A stretch of 64,000 nt of DNA, taken from assembly GCA_023238725.1 (NCBI GenBank), contig CM041541.1, positions 6,854,884-6,918,883 of the forward strand, in the 5' to 3' direction. A program made the position numbers and the translations under genes. Positions 26,186 to 38,105 of this stretch are shown here, piece by piece. A model generated the notes under the pieces. The model was given only the letters and a program-made list of their open reading frames with translations, was not told the DNA's origin and did not search any database. This DNA comes from Scortum barcoo (taxonomy: Eukaryota; Chordata; Actinopteri; Centrarchiformes; Terapontidae). The stretch's first letter is position 1. The number at the start of each line of letters is the position of its first letter.

Positions 26186-26439
26186 TCACAACGAGCCATG
26201 TTCTGTCAGGAAGGAGTCGACTGTAGCCGTCTTATGGAATTCCAACATTAATCATCCCTGAAGGATTTCTCCATCTGCAGTTGGTGCTGCCGAAGCTGCG
26301 GAGCCGTCCCCCATTTGAAGGTGCTCGCGTCGTCTCATCACACGCGTCACATTGTGAAAAATCACTCAAAACATCGCGCGCCCTGAAATCGTGATGTGTG
26401 GCTGATTCAGACTACGCGGCAGTAACCCTATCATGGATC

Positions 26440-26990
26440 TGAATATAGATATTTCATCTTGGCTGGATGCTTCCCCCTTTGATAGTCTTATGCATATTCA
26501 TTAGCCGTGATATCCACCAGAAGGTTATTATCCATAAATGTCACTCTGTAATTAATTAATCCTGTCTGCTGGTTACTCTCCCTGCCTCATTAATGAGCCA
26601 AGTCTAGCTGATTGTATTCATATTCATGTGTCCAAATATACAGCTCTATTTTGGATTCAGATGCCAGAATATTTCACTTCATTAGTGGCAGGAATCGCCG
26701 GAGGGCCATTTGACAGGCAGGATCTGCGTTCTGATTTTCCTGTCCGCGGCGTGCACAGGATCCCGTTTGTCTGCCTGGGTTGTTACAGTAATGAGGAAAC
26801 ACATGGCTCTGGAGTCAGAAGTGAGAGGATGTCTTGGTCGATGAGGCTAAGTTTACTCACATTCGAATGAGAATCACCTTCGATGGCTAATGCGGTCCAA
26901 GGAGACAATTATGGGGGGTAATTTTGTGCTGTTTAGCAAATTGATTTTTAAAACTATCCCAGAGGCACATCTATTACTGTTGGTTTGAGT
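26440..26990. promoter_or_regulatory. Candidate conserved non-coding block
   Basis: This repeat-free stretch has dense ATTA/TAAT and octamer-like words: TATGCATATTCATTAGCC, CTGTAATTAATTAATCC, CCTCATTAATGAG, TTCATATTCATGTG and GACAATTATGGGG. The palindrome CTCATTAATGAG is a good paired-homeodomain-like site. The pattern is typical of deeply conserved vertebrate developmental enhancers in gene deserts, but conservation cannot be tested here. Confidence 0.3.
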
Positions 26991-27254
26991 TTTAATAAAA
27001 ATCCAATATGAATTTGCACAAAGCCAAGATGAGTAACTCTGGCACATTAGGCTAATAGAGAAGAATACCACAGCTCACGAATGGCTTGCAAATAGTTTGA
27101 CATTTACCCCGCCATGCACTCAATTATTGGGAGGGAATTTTATCCTTAGGCTCTGCTCAGTTATGCATAGTGCTTTTCTGCAAGTGGTAATAATCTATAT
27201 AGGCTTTGAGGGACACTGTAACACATGCTCAGCTGATATGTGGCCAAAAGTGTG

Positions 27255-27380
27255 TGCTTAGCAGGGTGGCTTAGTGCTAAAAGAGATAGCGTCATAATTG
27301 GAAGCTCACATGTCAAATCCCCCAACATCGTCCGGGGTGTGAAATGTGTGAAATGTCGAGCAAAACACTAAACCCCTTTC
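27255..27380 (+). mobile_element. Degenerate V-SINE-like tRNA-derived SINE
   Basis: The head GCAGGGTGGCTTAGTG at 27261-27276 resembles an A-box region of a fish tRNA-derived SINE. TGTCAAATCC at 27311-27320 sits where the B box should be. The segment then ends with GTCGAGCAAAACACTAAAC and CCC, a diverged form of the GAGCAAGGCACTTAACCCC motif typical of V-SINE and related fish SINEs. The copy is old and lacks a clear tail repeat. Confidence 0.6.
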
Positions 27381-30300
27381 TCACGCGCCGCCATTTCTGA
27401 TGGGAACATCAGCGAAATGTATAAAACATAAATGTAAATTGAATGACTTGAGCCGAGGTCTCCTTTTGTGCGCCCGAGGCCTCTGATGTAAATCACTCGC
27501 AGTCAGGTCTGTTACATTAAACTACAATCTCCCAGCAGTTAGAGAGAGCCCATCGAGAAAGCTGAAAGACACAATACCACCGACCATGCAAGCGCCCCGT
27601 TCTGAAACAGGCACATTTTAAATGGGCACCACACGATTTATTATTAAAAATGGAAATACATCCCAAATCTAATCCTGGTTTAAACGTTGATATGCTATAA
27701 TGATAATGTTGATAAGGTAAGCAGTATGTTACGTACGTCTCCACACATTTATGTCATGATGAAGTGCATGCACAGAAACGACATAGCCAGTAAGTAATCA
27801 AGTTAAATAATTTACATAGTGTTGTTTTTATTTTGATTTTGATTTGACTGCTTTAAAAGTTTAAGGTTGACATGAAAAGTTTTAAGCTACCTCTGCGCAC
27901 AGATTGAAATTTACATAGGTTGGGCCTGTTTATTCTGATTAAGGTGTTTATATGAAGCATTTTTATTCTGTAGCACCCCCATGTGTTAGATTACAGACCT
28001 AACATGCTAACATTTGCTAATTGACATTAAACATAGCTCAGACTGAATGAAAGTCCTGCAGGTAACTGATAATAATTTAAAGTATCTGACAAATGAAGCA
28101 ATGGACATGACAATGGTGCTAGATGTAAAGTTACAGAATGACAACAAGACAGAATGAGGACCATCTGAATATTACGTTCATGGCAATTCGCTCAAGCCAT
28201 AGTTGTCCACAAATATACCAACTTCAAACTTATGGTGCCGCTACTGGAAAAGTCAAGAGATCACCAAAGTCTCTTGGACACCGTTGATATCTGTTGCAAA
28301 TTTGTACCCCCAATAGTTGGCATACTTGGAGCCATGGGACTCAAATGTGTAACTTAAAACAAAGCAGAGAGTTTAAAATGAACTAAGTGGAATACAAGGA
28401 ATAACGAAGAGGGCAAATGTTCTGTTGCTTTTAATTGCCTTTCATTTTACCAAGATTGTTAAGGTTAAAAATCAACTAATTAGCAGTTACATATGTGGGA
28501 AAAAAAAGTAAGTCCTCATCATCTCTCACAAGTGATGCAGGGTGCTCGTGACATAGGTTACACTGCATAGTTATTATTATGCGGTGAGTCATACCTCGAG
28601 GTCCTTGAATGCAGCATGTTGTGGTTGAGAGCGATGAGGGAGTCTCTGGGATGAACCTTGTTTGGCTCTGGCAGGGCTTTTACTGGAAGAAATCTTTGAT
28701 ATATTAATTTCCTTTAATCGAATCGGAGCACATAGGATCATAAAACACTGTCAGTACGCTTAAATCAAGGCTGTTTTTTTGTAGTCCCTGAAAAAATTAC
28801 ATCTCAGATATATACGGTTTATGCAGGAGAGCGATGTGCTGTGGCTCATTATTCCCAAAAAGCGATGAATTACCATGATTAGCTGACAGTGGCTGTCTTT
28901 AATCAAGCTTTGTGGCTAATTCGCTTTCAGACAACTCTGAAAGGACTTTAGGAGTTCAGACCGACGGACCCTCTGTTGGGTCTCTGACAAAGTTTCTGTT
29001 TCTTTGGATGTGCGCTGAAGACAGTGAAGCCGACTAACTGCTGTTTCTTCAAATGAAAGCTCTCTGTTAGCCAGCCAGCTACAAGGCCAGAGGCAAAACT
29101 AAAACCTGGTGTCACAAGATCATTTGAGCTGGGAAACTAAAGGAGCGAATGAATTCATTTACCACACGAAGCTGGATTCGAAGGCAGCATTTCAAGAGGA
29201 GCTTGCTTCCGTGGTGTTGATGCATTTCCTGTTGTAACAGGAAGTCAGGGTGGGACATCATCAGCTGCAGAAATGTGCATTTTGGAATAAAATAGACAAT
29301 CTTACACAGTGACTTTTACTGATGTTATTCAGTACATCTAAAGATAAATGCTAAAACAGTTCAACAGTCAATTATCAAAATAAATTATTCAAATGGAGAC
29401 AAAAGCTGTATCAGTATTTCCAGCATTTCCAGCATACTTCCTGTTTCTGCAAAAGCAAAGTAATTTCAACATTTGACTGTAAAATAATGCACATATCATC
29501 ACTAATGGATGATACCTAGTTGAGTAAGATTATCCGTGGGTGAATTTTTAATCAAAACTCAGCCAGCAGCTGCCTTTCTGCAATACACACTTTATTTTGA
29601 GAAAAGAGAAGAATCCGGTTGATGAATAGTGTTGTTATGACTGGTGGTAACATTTCCTCTCATGTTGTCTTTACTCTGAAGCGGAGGTAATCTTGATTTC
29701 TCATAAACCATACCTGTCGCAGCCACATGAAATAGCATGTATTATTAATATGAGAAATATTCACGGAGATTTAAGTGAAATTTGGTTGGAACATCCATCA
29801 CACGCTGCATTCAAATGCAAAAATAATGGCACCGCATTGAATTATTTAGGTATATAACAGCTTATTAGTCAATTGCTGGCATAAAATCCATTCATGTGAT
29901 TCCACTGTGCAAAAAAAAAAAATACAGAGCGGTGCACTGAAAGTTCTCCATTGCACAAGGAAGTGTCCTTTCATCCAGCACAAAAAGGTATTTCACAGCT
30001 CAGCTGTGTATGCAGACTCAATTACGTCTCCTGTAGCTCTGAGCTTTATAATGAAAGAGCTTTGAAACACAGCACAGAGAGATAAAGTGACCAGCGTACG
30101 TGACTATGTCAAGATTTCCATCCTAATGTATTTATCTGTGTCGGCGCTGCATATCAAAAAGTCCCTTCTCACATGAGCTCAACACACTTCATGTGTTACT
30201 CTTTTAAGACACTGCATCACTTTGAAAGAGTTACAACCTCAAGTAATTTAGGCCTATTCCCTTGGAAAATCCTCCCGGTGTGTCCTTGAACACAGAGCCT

Positions 30301-33300
30301 GCAGTGCGAGCAGCCATAAAGCTCTCATTTGTCATCTGGATTGTTTCTCAGTTCCCCCCTGAGCTCGCTTGTTGGGACAAAAAAAGGGACAGCGTGAGGA
30401 CTGTTTTATCGCTTGATGTTTAGTTGCTTTTAATAAGAAAAGCACTTATTTCTCATGAATTTATGTTTCCACTCCTGCTCCCCGTTGTTAGGGCGCAATG
30501 CTTCTTGTCAGAGCTGCTCCGAGAGCCAATTTAAGAGGCTTCAGCGCTGACGTGACCTCATCTTGAATTTATAAAACACAAGTCAGCAAGTTCTCGAAGA
30601 TATAAGAACCCTCTGCCCAGTAGCTCCTCTTTGTGGCAGTTAATAGGGTTATATTGAGTTTGACAGACGAGAATGCGGGAGAAGTCGTGTTATGGCAAAT
30701 TCAGCTGTAGCTCCAAATGAATGAGGACATGTGCATGTGATGGCTCTCATAGAAATGCTAAGTGATGCTTCTTTGTTGAACCCACTGATAGAAATGCTTA
30801 TGGTGGAAGTACTGAGGGGGAAATGTCTCTCAGTCCGCAGCTACAGGAATCTGCTGAAAAGTCAAACGCGTCCTCTGTGCACCCGATCGAGGCACGCTTC
30901 CACCTTTTCAGCTCTTGAGTTGTTCTGCAGCATCTCAGCGTCTGCGGCACTTTAAATATTTGCATCCATCCCTCATTATGCGGCTTTACCTGCCAGTGAC
31001 CGAGCAGCGAGCCGGCTTTTTAATAAATAAATTAATATATGACTTGTGAAAGCAATATCCATCTTGAAGTAATCATTTGCAGTATTTACACCCAAATGTC
31101 ACTTTGCTGCTCCCTATCACCAGCTGGCTTTATATTATAGTGATACGACCTTTACCCACATTCTGAAAGCTTTTATTCTCGCTCCTCCAAACACTTAGAA
31201 AAGTGCTGCTCAGAAGGTGAAGTGTAAAGGTAAAGTGTGTTTAAAAAGACAAGTGGTTTCCTTTGAATACATATAAAAGGACGGATGGAAGTCTTTATTG
31301 TTTAATATTATGAGAGTTTCTAGAATAAATCAGGTCTGCTTATCGCCACAGCTGTGGCCAAAGTCAGTAAAAGAATCCTTTGACTTTTAAAGAATGGTTT
31401 GACAAAATAATGTTAGCTCTCTCCATCTCCCAGTATCAGATTCTTGCAGGTTATTATAATACAAGTTAGTTTCCATTCTCACTGAAAACAGTTACTATTT
31501 CTATTAATGGGGTGACATTTAGAAATTCAGGGTCTCAGCTTGAGCAAATCTGCATGCATCAAGCAAAATGTGTTTCTCTAAAAATGCCCTAGATTCAATA
31601 TAAGATTGTATTATCCTCCAAAAATATATATTTTAAGAGCATATATGAGGTCAAACTGACTTGAAATAGTGAATATTGTGCAGAGATAGGGGCAGAGCGG
31701 TGGATGAAATCTTGATCTCCTTCGTCTGTGGTTCCCTGTGGAGTATTTTGATGACTAGCACTATGGAGGAGTGTTGTTATTCTGGGCACCTCGGTTAGTT
31801 TGTATGCGTACAACTGTACAACAATGCAGTTCACTGTCCCACTGCTAATTTCGAGCATATTCCACTAATTAACAGTCGCTGAGAAATGCAGCAGCAGAAA
31901 GGAAAGGCAGAGAAGAGGAGGACTGCCAGCTTGCAAAAATGGGAGTAAACAAAACAAGTTTTTTCTGAGCACTTTGGAAATGTTTTATCATGAAGGAAAT
32001 GCATTGCGACATGTTTTTTTTAAGGCCTAGAGGATAAACACAACTGATATTGCTCCGCGGTGAAACATTACATCACTGCTGGGCGTGATCAGAAGTGGGA
32101 CAGAGGTGAAATTTTCAAACAAGAGAAAAGTGCAACAATACTTTTCTGCCACAACAGATTTATTGTGTCATCACTCTTCAGCGAGAATTAGTCCGTATGC
32201 CTCCAATCCACAGATGCACACACCTGCCGCTTCAGATCTCCTCTCCTGTCATATCGGAGGAGAGTCGGACCGCTGCTGGGAAAGTCTGAAATCAAGCAGA
32301 TTAAGGAAGCGGGGGGTTGTACCTGCCAGAAAGCTCTCTGCTGGATTTGCCCGTGTGGCTGAGAGTTTGGGGAAGCTCCACTTCCTCGCCACGTTTTTTT
32401 TTTTTCTCAAAATGAGTTTGTGTCACCGTGGAATTCTGCGAGGAGGCATTTAAGTGCATGCATGCTTGTGAGAGAAAACTTCAACAATGGCGGGGAGATT
32501 TCCTCCCACACTCCTGAAACTTCTCTTATAGTTGGGATTATGGTGCTGTCAGTGCACAGTATCATGGGACTCTCTGCAAACGGAAAGATTAGGGGAGGAA
32601 TATTACCTGGAGGCTTACTGCGCTATCTTTTCACGTGCTGTGCGACTTCCCATTGGCACTGAACAGACGAAAACACAGTGTTTGCTTATGTATGTTTGTG
32701 TGCCATCCCACATTTCTTGTCCTATGTGTGAAAAAAGTAATCACCTGTAGCCGCCTGTCAGGCTACCACGAGACAAAGTGAAGAAGAAGTAAATGACTTT
32801 AGTGTCTTTTCGTCTTCTGATTGTCATCCCCACTCCCATCCATCCCCGCCAGATGCCCCCGCCAACCCCAGAGCGGCCAACGTAGCTCCTCTGCATCTCT
32901 TCATCCAAATGAGACTCTGTGTTTGATGTGCAGACTTCATTTGAGCCCCTGTGGGAGACGAAGTTGAAGTTTGTTCCCCTTGTTAACAGAGGCCCTTGCA
33001 GCAAGGATCCAACAGGCAGCCCGCTGCTTCCTTCCCTGCCTCACATGGGAGGGAGACGTCTGAGGAATGTTATCTGCTGACTTCAAATGAGTGCTGAAGA
33101 GGGGGCAGCTTTGTTAAGCAACACTGTGGCTCCTCCATGTTATTCAGAATTGTTTTAATTCCTCCTTTGAGTGGAGCTTCTTGGTCTCTCTGGTTTTTAT
33201 CATTAAAGCACTTCTACAGTTTCAAGGAAGAGAGGCCAGATTTAGATGCAACACAGTTACCATTTAAAATGGGAGTAATGGAGGTTTAGGAATGACCTTG

Positions 33301-34589
33301 ATGAAAATAGCACTCTGTCCTCTGGAAAAAAATTAGCTCTGCCGACTTCAACGGAGAAAAAAAATTAAAAGCTATTAAAGTTGTGTCTTTGTGGGGAAGT
33401 CTGCTTTTATCTCACAATTGCACCAGACCACGGCACAGCCCATTACAATGCAGAGGATTATAATGAAATGTTCACCCAGTATCAGTATCTAACACAGTAT
33501 CTTTTATCCCTGTGGTTGTCATGGTCGTCAGTGTTACATTACCTCATGGTGAAGGAAAAAAAAAAGTTAATTTCTTTTCACATTTTGCTTAATGCTCCTA
33601 CTACTCTTTTTACATTTATTCAGTCTTTTACTCTTTTTTTTTCTTTGCACTGTCACACTGATAAAATGGGCCCTGGACTTATCAATGCATATTTCAAACA
33701 TTATGAATAGATGTGTGATGCTTGAAATCAAAATAAATCTTTTCAAAAAGCTTTTTAAAATCAGAACATTCTGATGATTTGTACTTTAAAGGGCAATTCC
33801 CGGGTTTTACATGGGAGGATTAAGACATTTATGTCTTCAAAGAGTTCATACCTCACACGTGATTTCTGTGTGTGTAAGCAGCTGTCCTTTATGAATAATT
33901 ACAGCAGTTAAAAGCTGTTTTATTTCTGCAGGTTTCACTACCATCTGCAGTTATGACCTATCTGTGGTAGAACAAACTTACAAAAAACTACTTAAAAATA
34001 CATACTTTTAAACTTGATAATAAAAGTATACTAAAATAATAAAATTTATAAAATCCATCTACAAGAACTGTCAAAGCTCACTAATTAACATGTTAGATCT
34101 CACTTGGAGCGGTCCCCGTGAGGTTGGAAGGCAACCAATGGAAATTTCAAGAAATCACTGTGCTGGCAAGGAAAATAATAATTCCCCTGTAAAAATCAAA
34201 AGTTGAAGGTTTTACACTTAAACAAATAAGATATGATGGGTATTAACAAGATTTAGAGCTGCTGGTAATATTTTGTTACCTTTGGACAGCATCAATCTAA
34301 TATTTATCTGTTTCCCAGCTTTATGCAGAAAAAGTTAACTGGCTGTAGCTTTCTATTTACTCTGCAGACATCAGAGTTATGCACCATTTTATCCAAGTGT
34401 CAGGAAGAAAGTATTGCCCAAAATTTAAAAATCTTCATTCACTGTAGTAGCAAAATGTGTTTTTTACTGCAATTTTGACACTGTGATCCACCTTGGAGAT
34501 ACAGAATAATCTTAAAATCATCACAATATTATCAAATTAACACCCTTTGATACCTTTGAAACAATGAATGACACCGTCTCACTCTCTTC
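27381..34589. other. Non-coding sequence between SINE remnant and ncam2 3' end
   Basis: No gene is supported. The longest frame, 122 codons at 32085-32453 on the plus strand, begins inside unique DNA, ends past a poly-T tract and has no recognised domain, so it is treated as chance. Unique blocks at 28570-28960 and 30420-30960 have no repeat character and could contain regulatory elements. Confidence 0.6.
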
Positions 34590-34601
34590 TACCAGGACAT
34601 G

Positions 34602-34607
34602 TTTATT
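34602..34607 (-). terminator. ncam2: Candidate polyadenylation signal of ncam2
   Basis: AATAAA on the minus strand within TGTAAATAAACATG. Cleavage would be expected 10-30 bases further on, at about 34572-34592. GU-containing sequence (GAGACGGTGTC) follows downstream on the transcript strand. Confidence 0.5.
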
Positions 34608-35119
34608 TACAGCGGCATATGACAGGAGTCACAAGTGTTCCACAGGTACGTACAGAGAGACATCAATAGTTCCCACCTCCTGCACAAAGCACACTCAGCG
34701 GGGACAGTCCAAGGGACACAGGGAGCATGGGGACAAAGAGGACACATACTGTACACTAAGCTCAAACACACCTGTTTTACCCCCTACAGAAAAAAGGACC
34801 GAGGTATGGTTGAGGAGACAGAGGGGAAGGAAGGGAGGACGAGAGGAGGTGAAGGAGAGGAGAAGGAGGGAGGCAGGGAGGGGCTTGGTATTTAGACTCA
34901 TATTGAAATACAAAAGAACATGTACAAATCGTATAGCCTCCAGGCACTGTGCTCCCGTATTTACAGTCATCGTAACAGGCAGCGGAACCACTCCATGGCA
35001 GGACCATTCGTTTGAGATATGCAGGTACAAGGGCTCGCCGTGAGAAAACAAAGCCAGCGCTATGAGGTCTGAGATAAAAACCGATGGAGTCTGAGAGGCA
35101 GGGAGTAGTGATGAGAGAG

Positions 35120-35142
35120 GGTGGTGGTGGTGGTGGTGGTGG
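35120..35142. repeat. (GGT)n microsatellite
   Basis: About seven to eight GGT units on the plus strand, lying inside the probable ncam2 3' UTR and so read as CCA repeats in the transcript. Confidence 0.95.
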
Positions 35143-35632
35143 CAGGGGGTTCTCGCAGACACATGAGTGGAGTGCTGCAGCCTGGGGAATTAATCACTGT
35201 CGAGAAGTACATAATCAGGTTTTACCTATCAGAGCGCACTCTGAAACCGGGGTGAGAGCTCTCGCCAACTCGCTCCACACTCGAAGAGGAACACACTCAC
35301 AGCACTGGGACATTCATACTTGGCATGTGTTCAAAACCTTGCCGAGCTGCACAATGCATCATGGGACTGAAATGTGTACTAAATAATACACTTTAAACTA
35401 ATATAAATAACAAAATGAACACATACATCATAAGTGCCAGAGGAGCAAAATATTGAGTTCTTAACTTATTAGGATAATTTAGGATATTATTTGAAACAGG
35501 GAGACTCTTATTGTGAAAAATCTAATTGGGCGCACACACACCAGATGACTTACATTACGTGCAGATACATTCAACAGACATACATGCAACCTGATTCATG
35601 TAGACATGTGTTTCAACCACCCATGCATGTAT

Positions 35633-35657
35633 GCACACACACACACACACACACACA
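35633..35657. repeat. (CA)n microsatellite
   Basis: About twelve CA units on the plus strand, read as (UG)n in the probable ncam2 3' UTR. Confidence 0.95.
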
Positions 35658-37653
35658 ATGATGCATTACATTGCATTTAAACCCCATTACTGCAGCCCAT
35701 CACTGTACTTTGTACTCAAGAGTTACAGCATCATCCTGACATATAGGCGTACTAGGTAGTAATACACGTTTGTTTTTGTCCAGTGTCGTCGACCACAGCC
35801 CACAATCCTAAGACTACATTTCCCAGAAGTCACAGCACCACAATAAAATTCAATTGTCTGACACAATCTGTGGCAGAAAAAAAAAAGAAAGAAAAAAAAG
35901 CAGCAAAGTCGAGTTCAGAAACTCATTTGATGGTCTACACTGCTGCTGCGGCGGCATTGGGCCACAAGGGGGGGAGAAAAAAAAAAGACAAGGCACACTA
36001 ATGCCGTAATTACTGTCTCCATTGAAATGCCGTGAAATAGCCTTAGGGCATGGATTTTCTTAAGGGAAAGCAAATGACTAGTAAAAGCAATATTACACCA
36101 TCACTGAACTTTGGACCAAAACACAACAGAAGAAGAAAAAGAAAAAAAAAAACAGCTTTTCATCTGAGAAGCTTTCACAAAAAAAAAGCCAAGCCTGTTG
36201 CATTTTGAAAAAAGACACATCCTTTAGGGTATATTTACATAAAAGCTTTGTAAAATATTCTTTTTTTTTTTTTCACCTATGTACAACACGTGACAACATC
36301 AGAGAGAGAAACAGCGATCAGACGGGGAAACAAAGAAACAAACCAAGGGTTTTAAAAAAAAAAAAGCATCTGAGGCAGATCAGAGAGTGAATAAAGAAAT
36401 CAATTTCATCAATAAAAAAACATCCATGACACACGTTGATTTAGTCCTCCTCAGCGTACCTTTTGCTCGTTTGTTCCCATGCCTTGAGTCCTACCATTTG
36501 CTGCTTTACAGACAGGCCGCAACAATTACACGACGCCTTTCGACTCATCATTTTTTCATTACTCGTTACTATACGCAGTTTGAAGGCAGATGAATGAAAC
36601 ATATTTATGCACACATTGTTAGAGAACGAGACAGTTGAAGAGCATCAAGAGTGTTCAGTGTCAATATAAAAGCCTTTTCTAACAATGACATCAATGCACG
36701 TGTGTGGTAACCATACTGTGTGTGCTTCATAGACTGTGCACACATTCTTTCTTTTTAGCGTTTTTTTTTTTTTTTTAAAGATTTCTTGACATTTTGAAGG
36801 TTGTTTTCCCGCAACACAGACCATGACTGGCAATAGCCCTTCAGAAAACATTACTAATCAAATATCAATACTAAATTTCTTGTAATAATGAACAATTAGG
36901 TCCTTTTAGATTTTTCACCCCTGAAACGTTACAAGTGTCTCTTGAGAGCCCCTTCGTTGCATTTTTCTGATGCAATAAAAGCTCTAAAGTCTCGTGAGGA
37001 GCCTTTTGTTACTAACAATGCTTCAGCGTTTGCCTCACATTAGCCAGACACCTAGCTTGGCTGTTAAAGGCATAAAAAAGGTCGCCGTGGTGTGATACTC
37101 AGGCATGGAAACAGGCGATCGAGGTTTACATCATTGCGGCCCGTCATGCGTTCGCTCTGACCAAAAAAAAAAAAGAAAAGAAAAAAAGAGCATGAACATT
37201 CTGCCGGGCTCAGGGGCGCACTTATGGATACACCGGCTTTGCTTTGATTTTTGCATTTGTGATTGCATCTTTGTGTGAGAGAGAGTGTGTGAGAGAAGAA
37301 GGGGGTGGAGGGGAAATGGGAAATATATAGGAAAGCATCATCAGAAAAACAACAGTTATGAGCAGATGCAAGGAAAACTGGGACAAATAAAATACAATCA
37401 TTGATCAACAACAGCCTTCCACTGATGCCATGTTTTTAAGAACATGATACATTTATCACTCCTGGTGTCTAAAAGGTTGACACTGTCTTCCTGTCTATTT
37501 TCTCCATATTATTTGTATTTACACATGCCTTTCACTGGGGCATTGTTATAAACAGATATGGTATTTCACTCCACTATTTTCCAGTGTTGTAGTTTCTCTG
37601 GGTTTTGGTCTCATGATCCGAATGTTCTTTTGGTGGCGAGGGGACCGACCCTT

Positions 37654-37768
37654 TTACGCTTTGCTGTCGTCGGGCTTTGTGTGGATGCTGTTGTCACTGT
37701 GCACTTTGATTTCAATCGTATCCGGCTTGAGAGACTCTTTTCCATTTTCCTCCTTCAGTGGTAGCTTC
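37654..37768 (-). CDS. ncam2: ncam2 last coding exon: cytoplasmic C-terminus
   Basis: The exon encodes the end of the cytoplasmic tail of neural cell adhesion molecule 2. After one base that completes a split codon, it reads KLPLKEENGKESLKPDT, then IEIKVHSDNSIH, then TKPDDSKA and a TAA stop at 37654-37656. The KLPLKEE start, the IEIKV block and the DDSKA end are hallmarks of vertebrate NCAM2. The DDSKA end also resembles the ESKA end of NCAM1. The acceptor is excellent: a long pyrimidine tract (about 37773-37810 on the plus strand as A/G) followed by CGCAG at 37769. The exon is 115 nt, entered in phase 2. It is charged and lacks structured domains. In NCAM proteins this tail contacts cytoskeletal and signalling partners. 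Confidence 0.95.
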
Positions 37769-38049
37769 CTGCGGTAAAAAAAAAAGAAAAAAAAGAAGAA
37801 GAATAAAGGAAATGCACAGAAGTGGATGTGAGATATGCAGAGTGGGTAATGGAGGAACTCAAAGCAAACACACAGTCAACGTGAACGGGCACAGTGACCA
37901 CCGAGAGGATGTTTTTGTATGAAGCAGGCATATACAGTAAATGCTGCTAAATTACAACTGAATTATTACCCTGAGAGAGCGTGGGCTTAATGGTTTTCTC
38001 CACAAAATATGTACTTTTCTGCTTTTGAACCCACCAGTAATCACCTTTT

Positions 38050-38105
38050 AGACCTTTTGGTGTGTGAATGCCCCTATTGGGATTAATAAAGCTGAATTTA
38101 ATTGA
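38050..38105 (+). mobile_element. 3' tail fragment of an L2-like LINE
   Basis: The words GAATGCCCCTATTGGGATTA and ATAAAGCTGAATTTAATTG match the 3' tail found on many fish L2/Maui-type elements (a short GC-containing hairpin, then GGGATTAATAAAG). Only the tail remains, with no coding part upstream. It lies in the ncam2 intron in antisense orientation to the gene. Confidence 0.5.

Larger units (their letters stand above)
22406..27254. other. Non-coding intergenic sequence
   Basis: No gene is supported. It contains a (TA)n array at 26161 and an AT-rich stretch at 25855-25965 built from TAGTAATAGTAA-like words. A block at 26440-26990 is unusually dense in homeodomain-like words. The other open frames are short and lack features. 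Confidence 0.6.
34590..37653 (-). other. ncam2: Probable 3' UTR of ncam2
   Basis: This region follows the ncam2 stop codon in the direction of transcription. Reading by eye, the first AATAAA on the minus strand after the stop is at 34602-34607, about 3.05 kb downstream, which suggests a long 3' UTR. On the transcript strand the region is rich in U tracts (A runs on the plus strand near 35875, 36135, 36350 and 37163). It also carries a (CCA)n array at 35120-35142 and a (TG)n array at 35633-35657. Long, U-rich 3' UTRs are usual for neuronal adhesion genes. The exact end, and any use of weaker signals nearer the stop, cannot be decided from sequence. Confidence 0.55.

Noticed and set aside
32085..32453. 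122-codon plus-strand frame
   Set aside because: No domain, no splice or promoter context, and it reads through a poly-T tract; compatible with chance.
34564..35162. Overlapping 155-159 codon frames on both strands
   Set aside because: They fall in the purine-rich part of the probable 3' UTR, are rich in low-complexity Arg/Gly/Glu or Leu/Ser/Pro, and have no domain.
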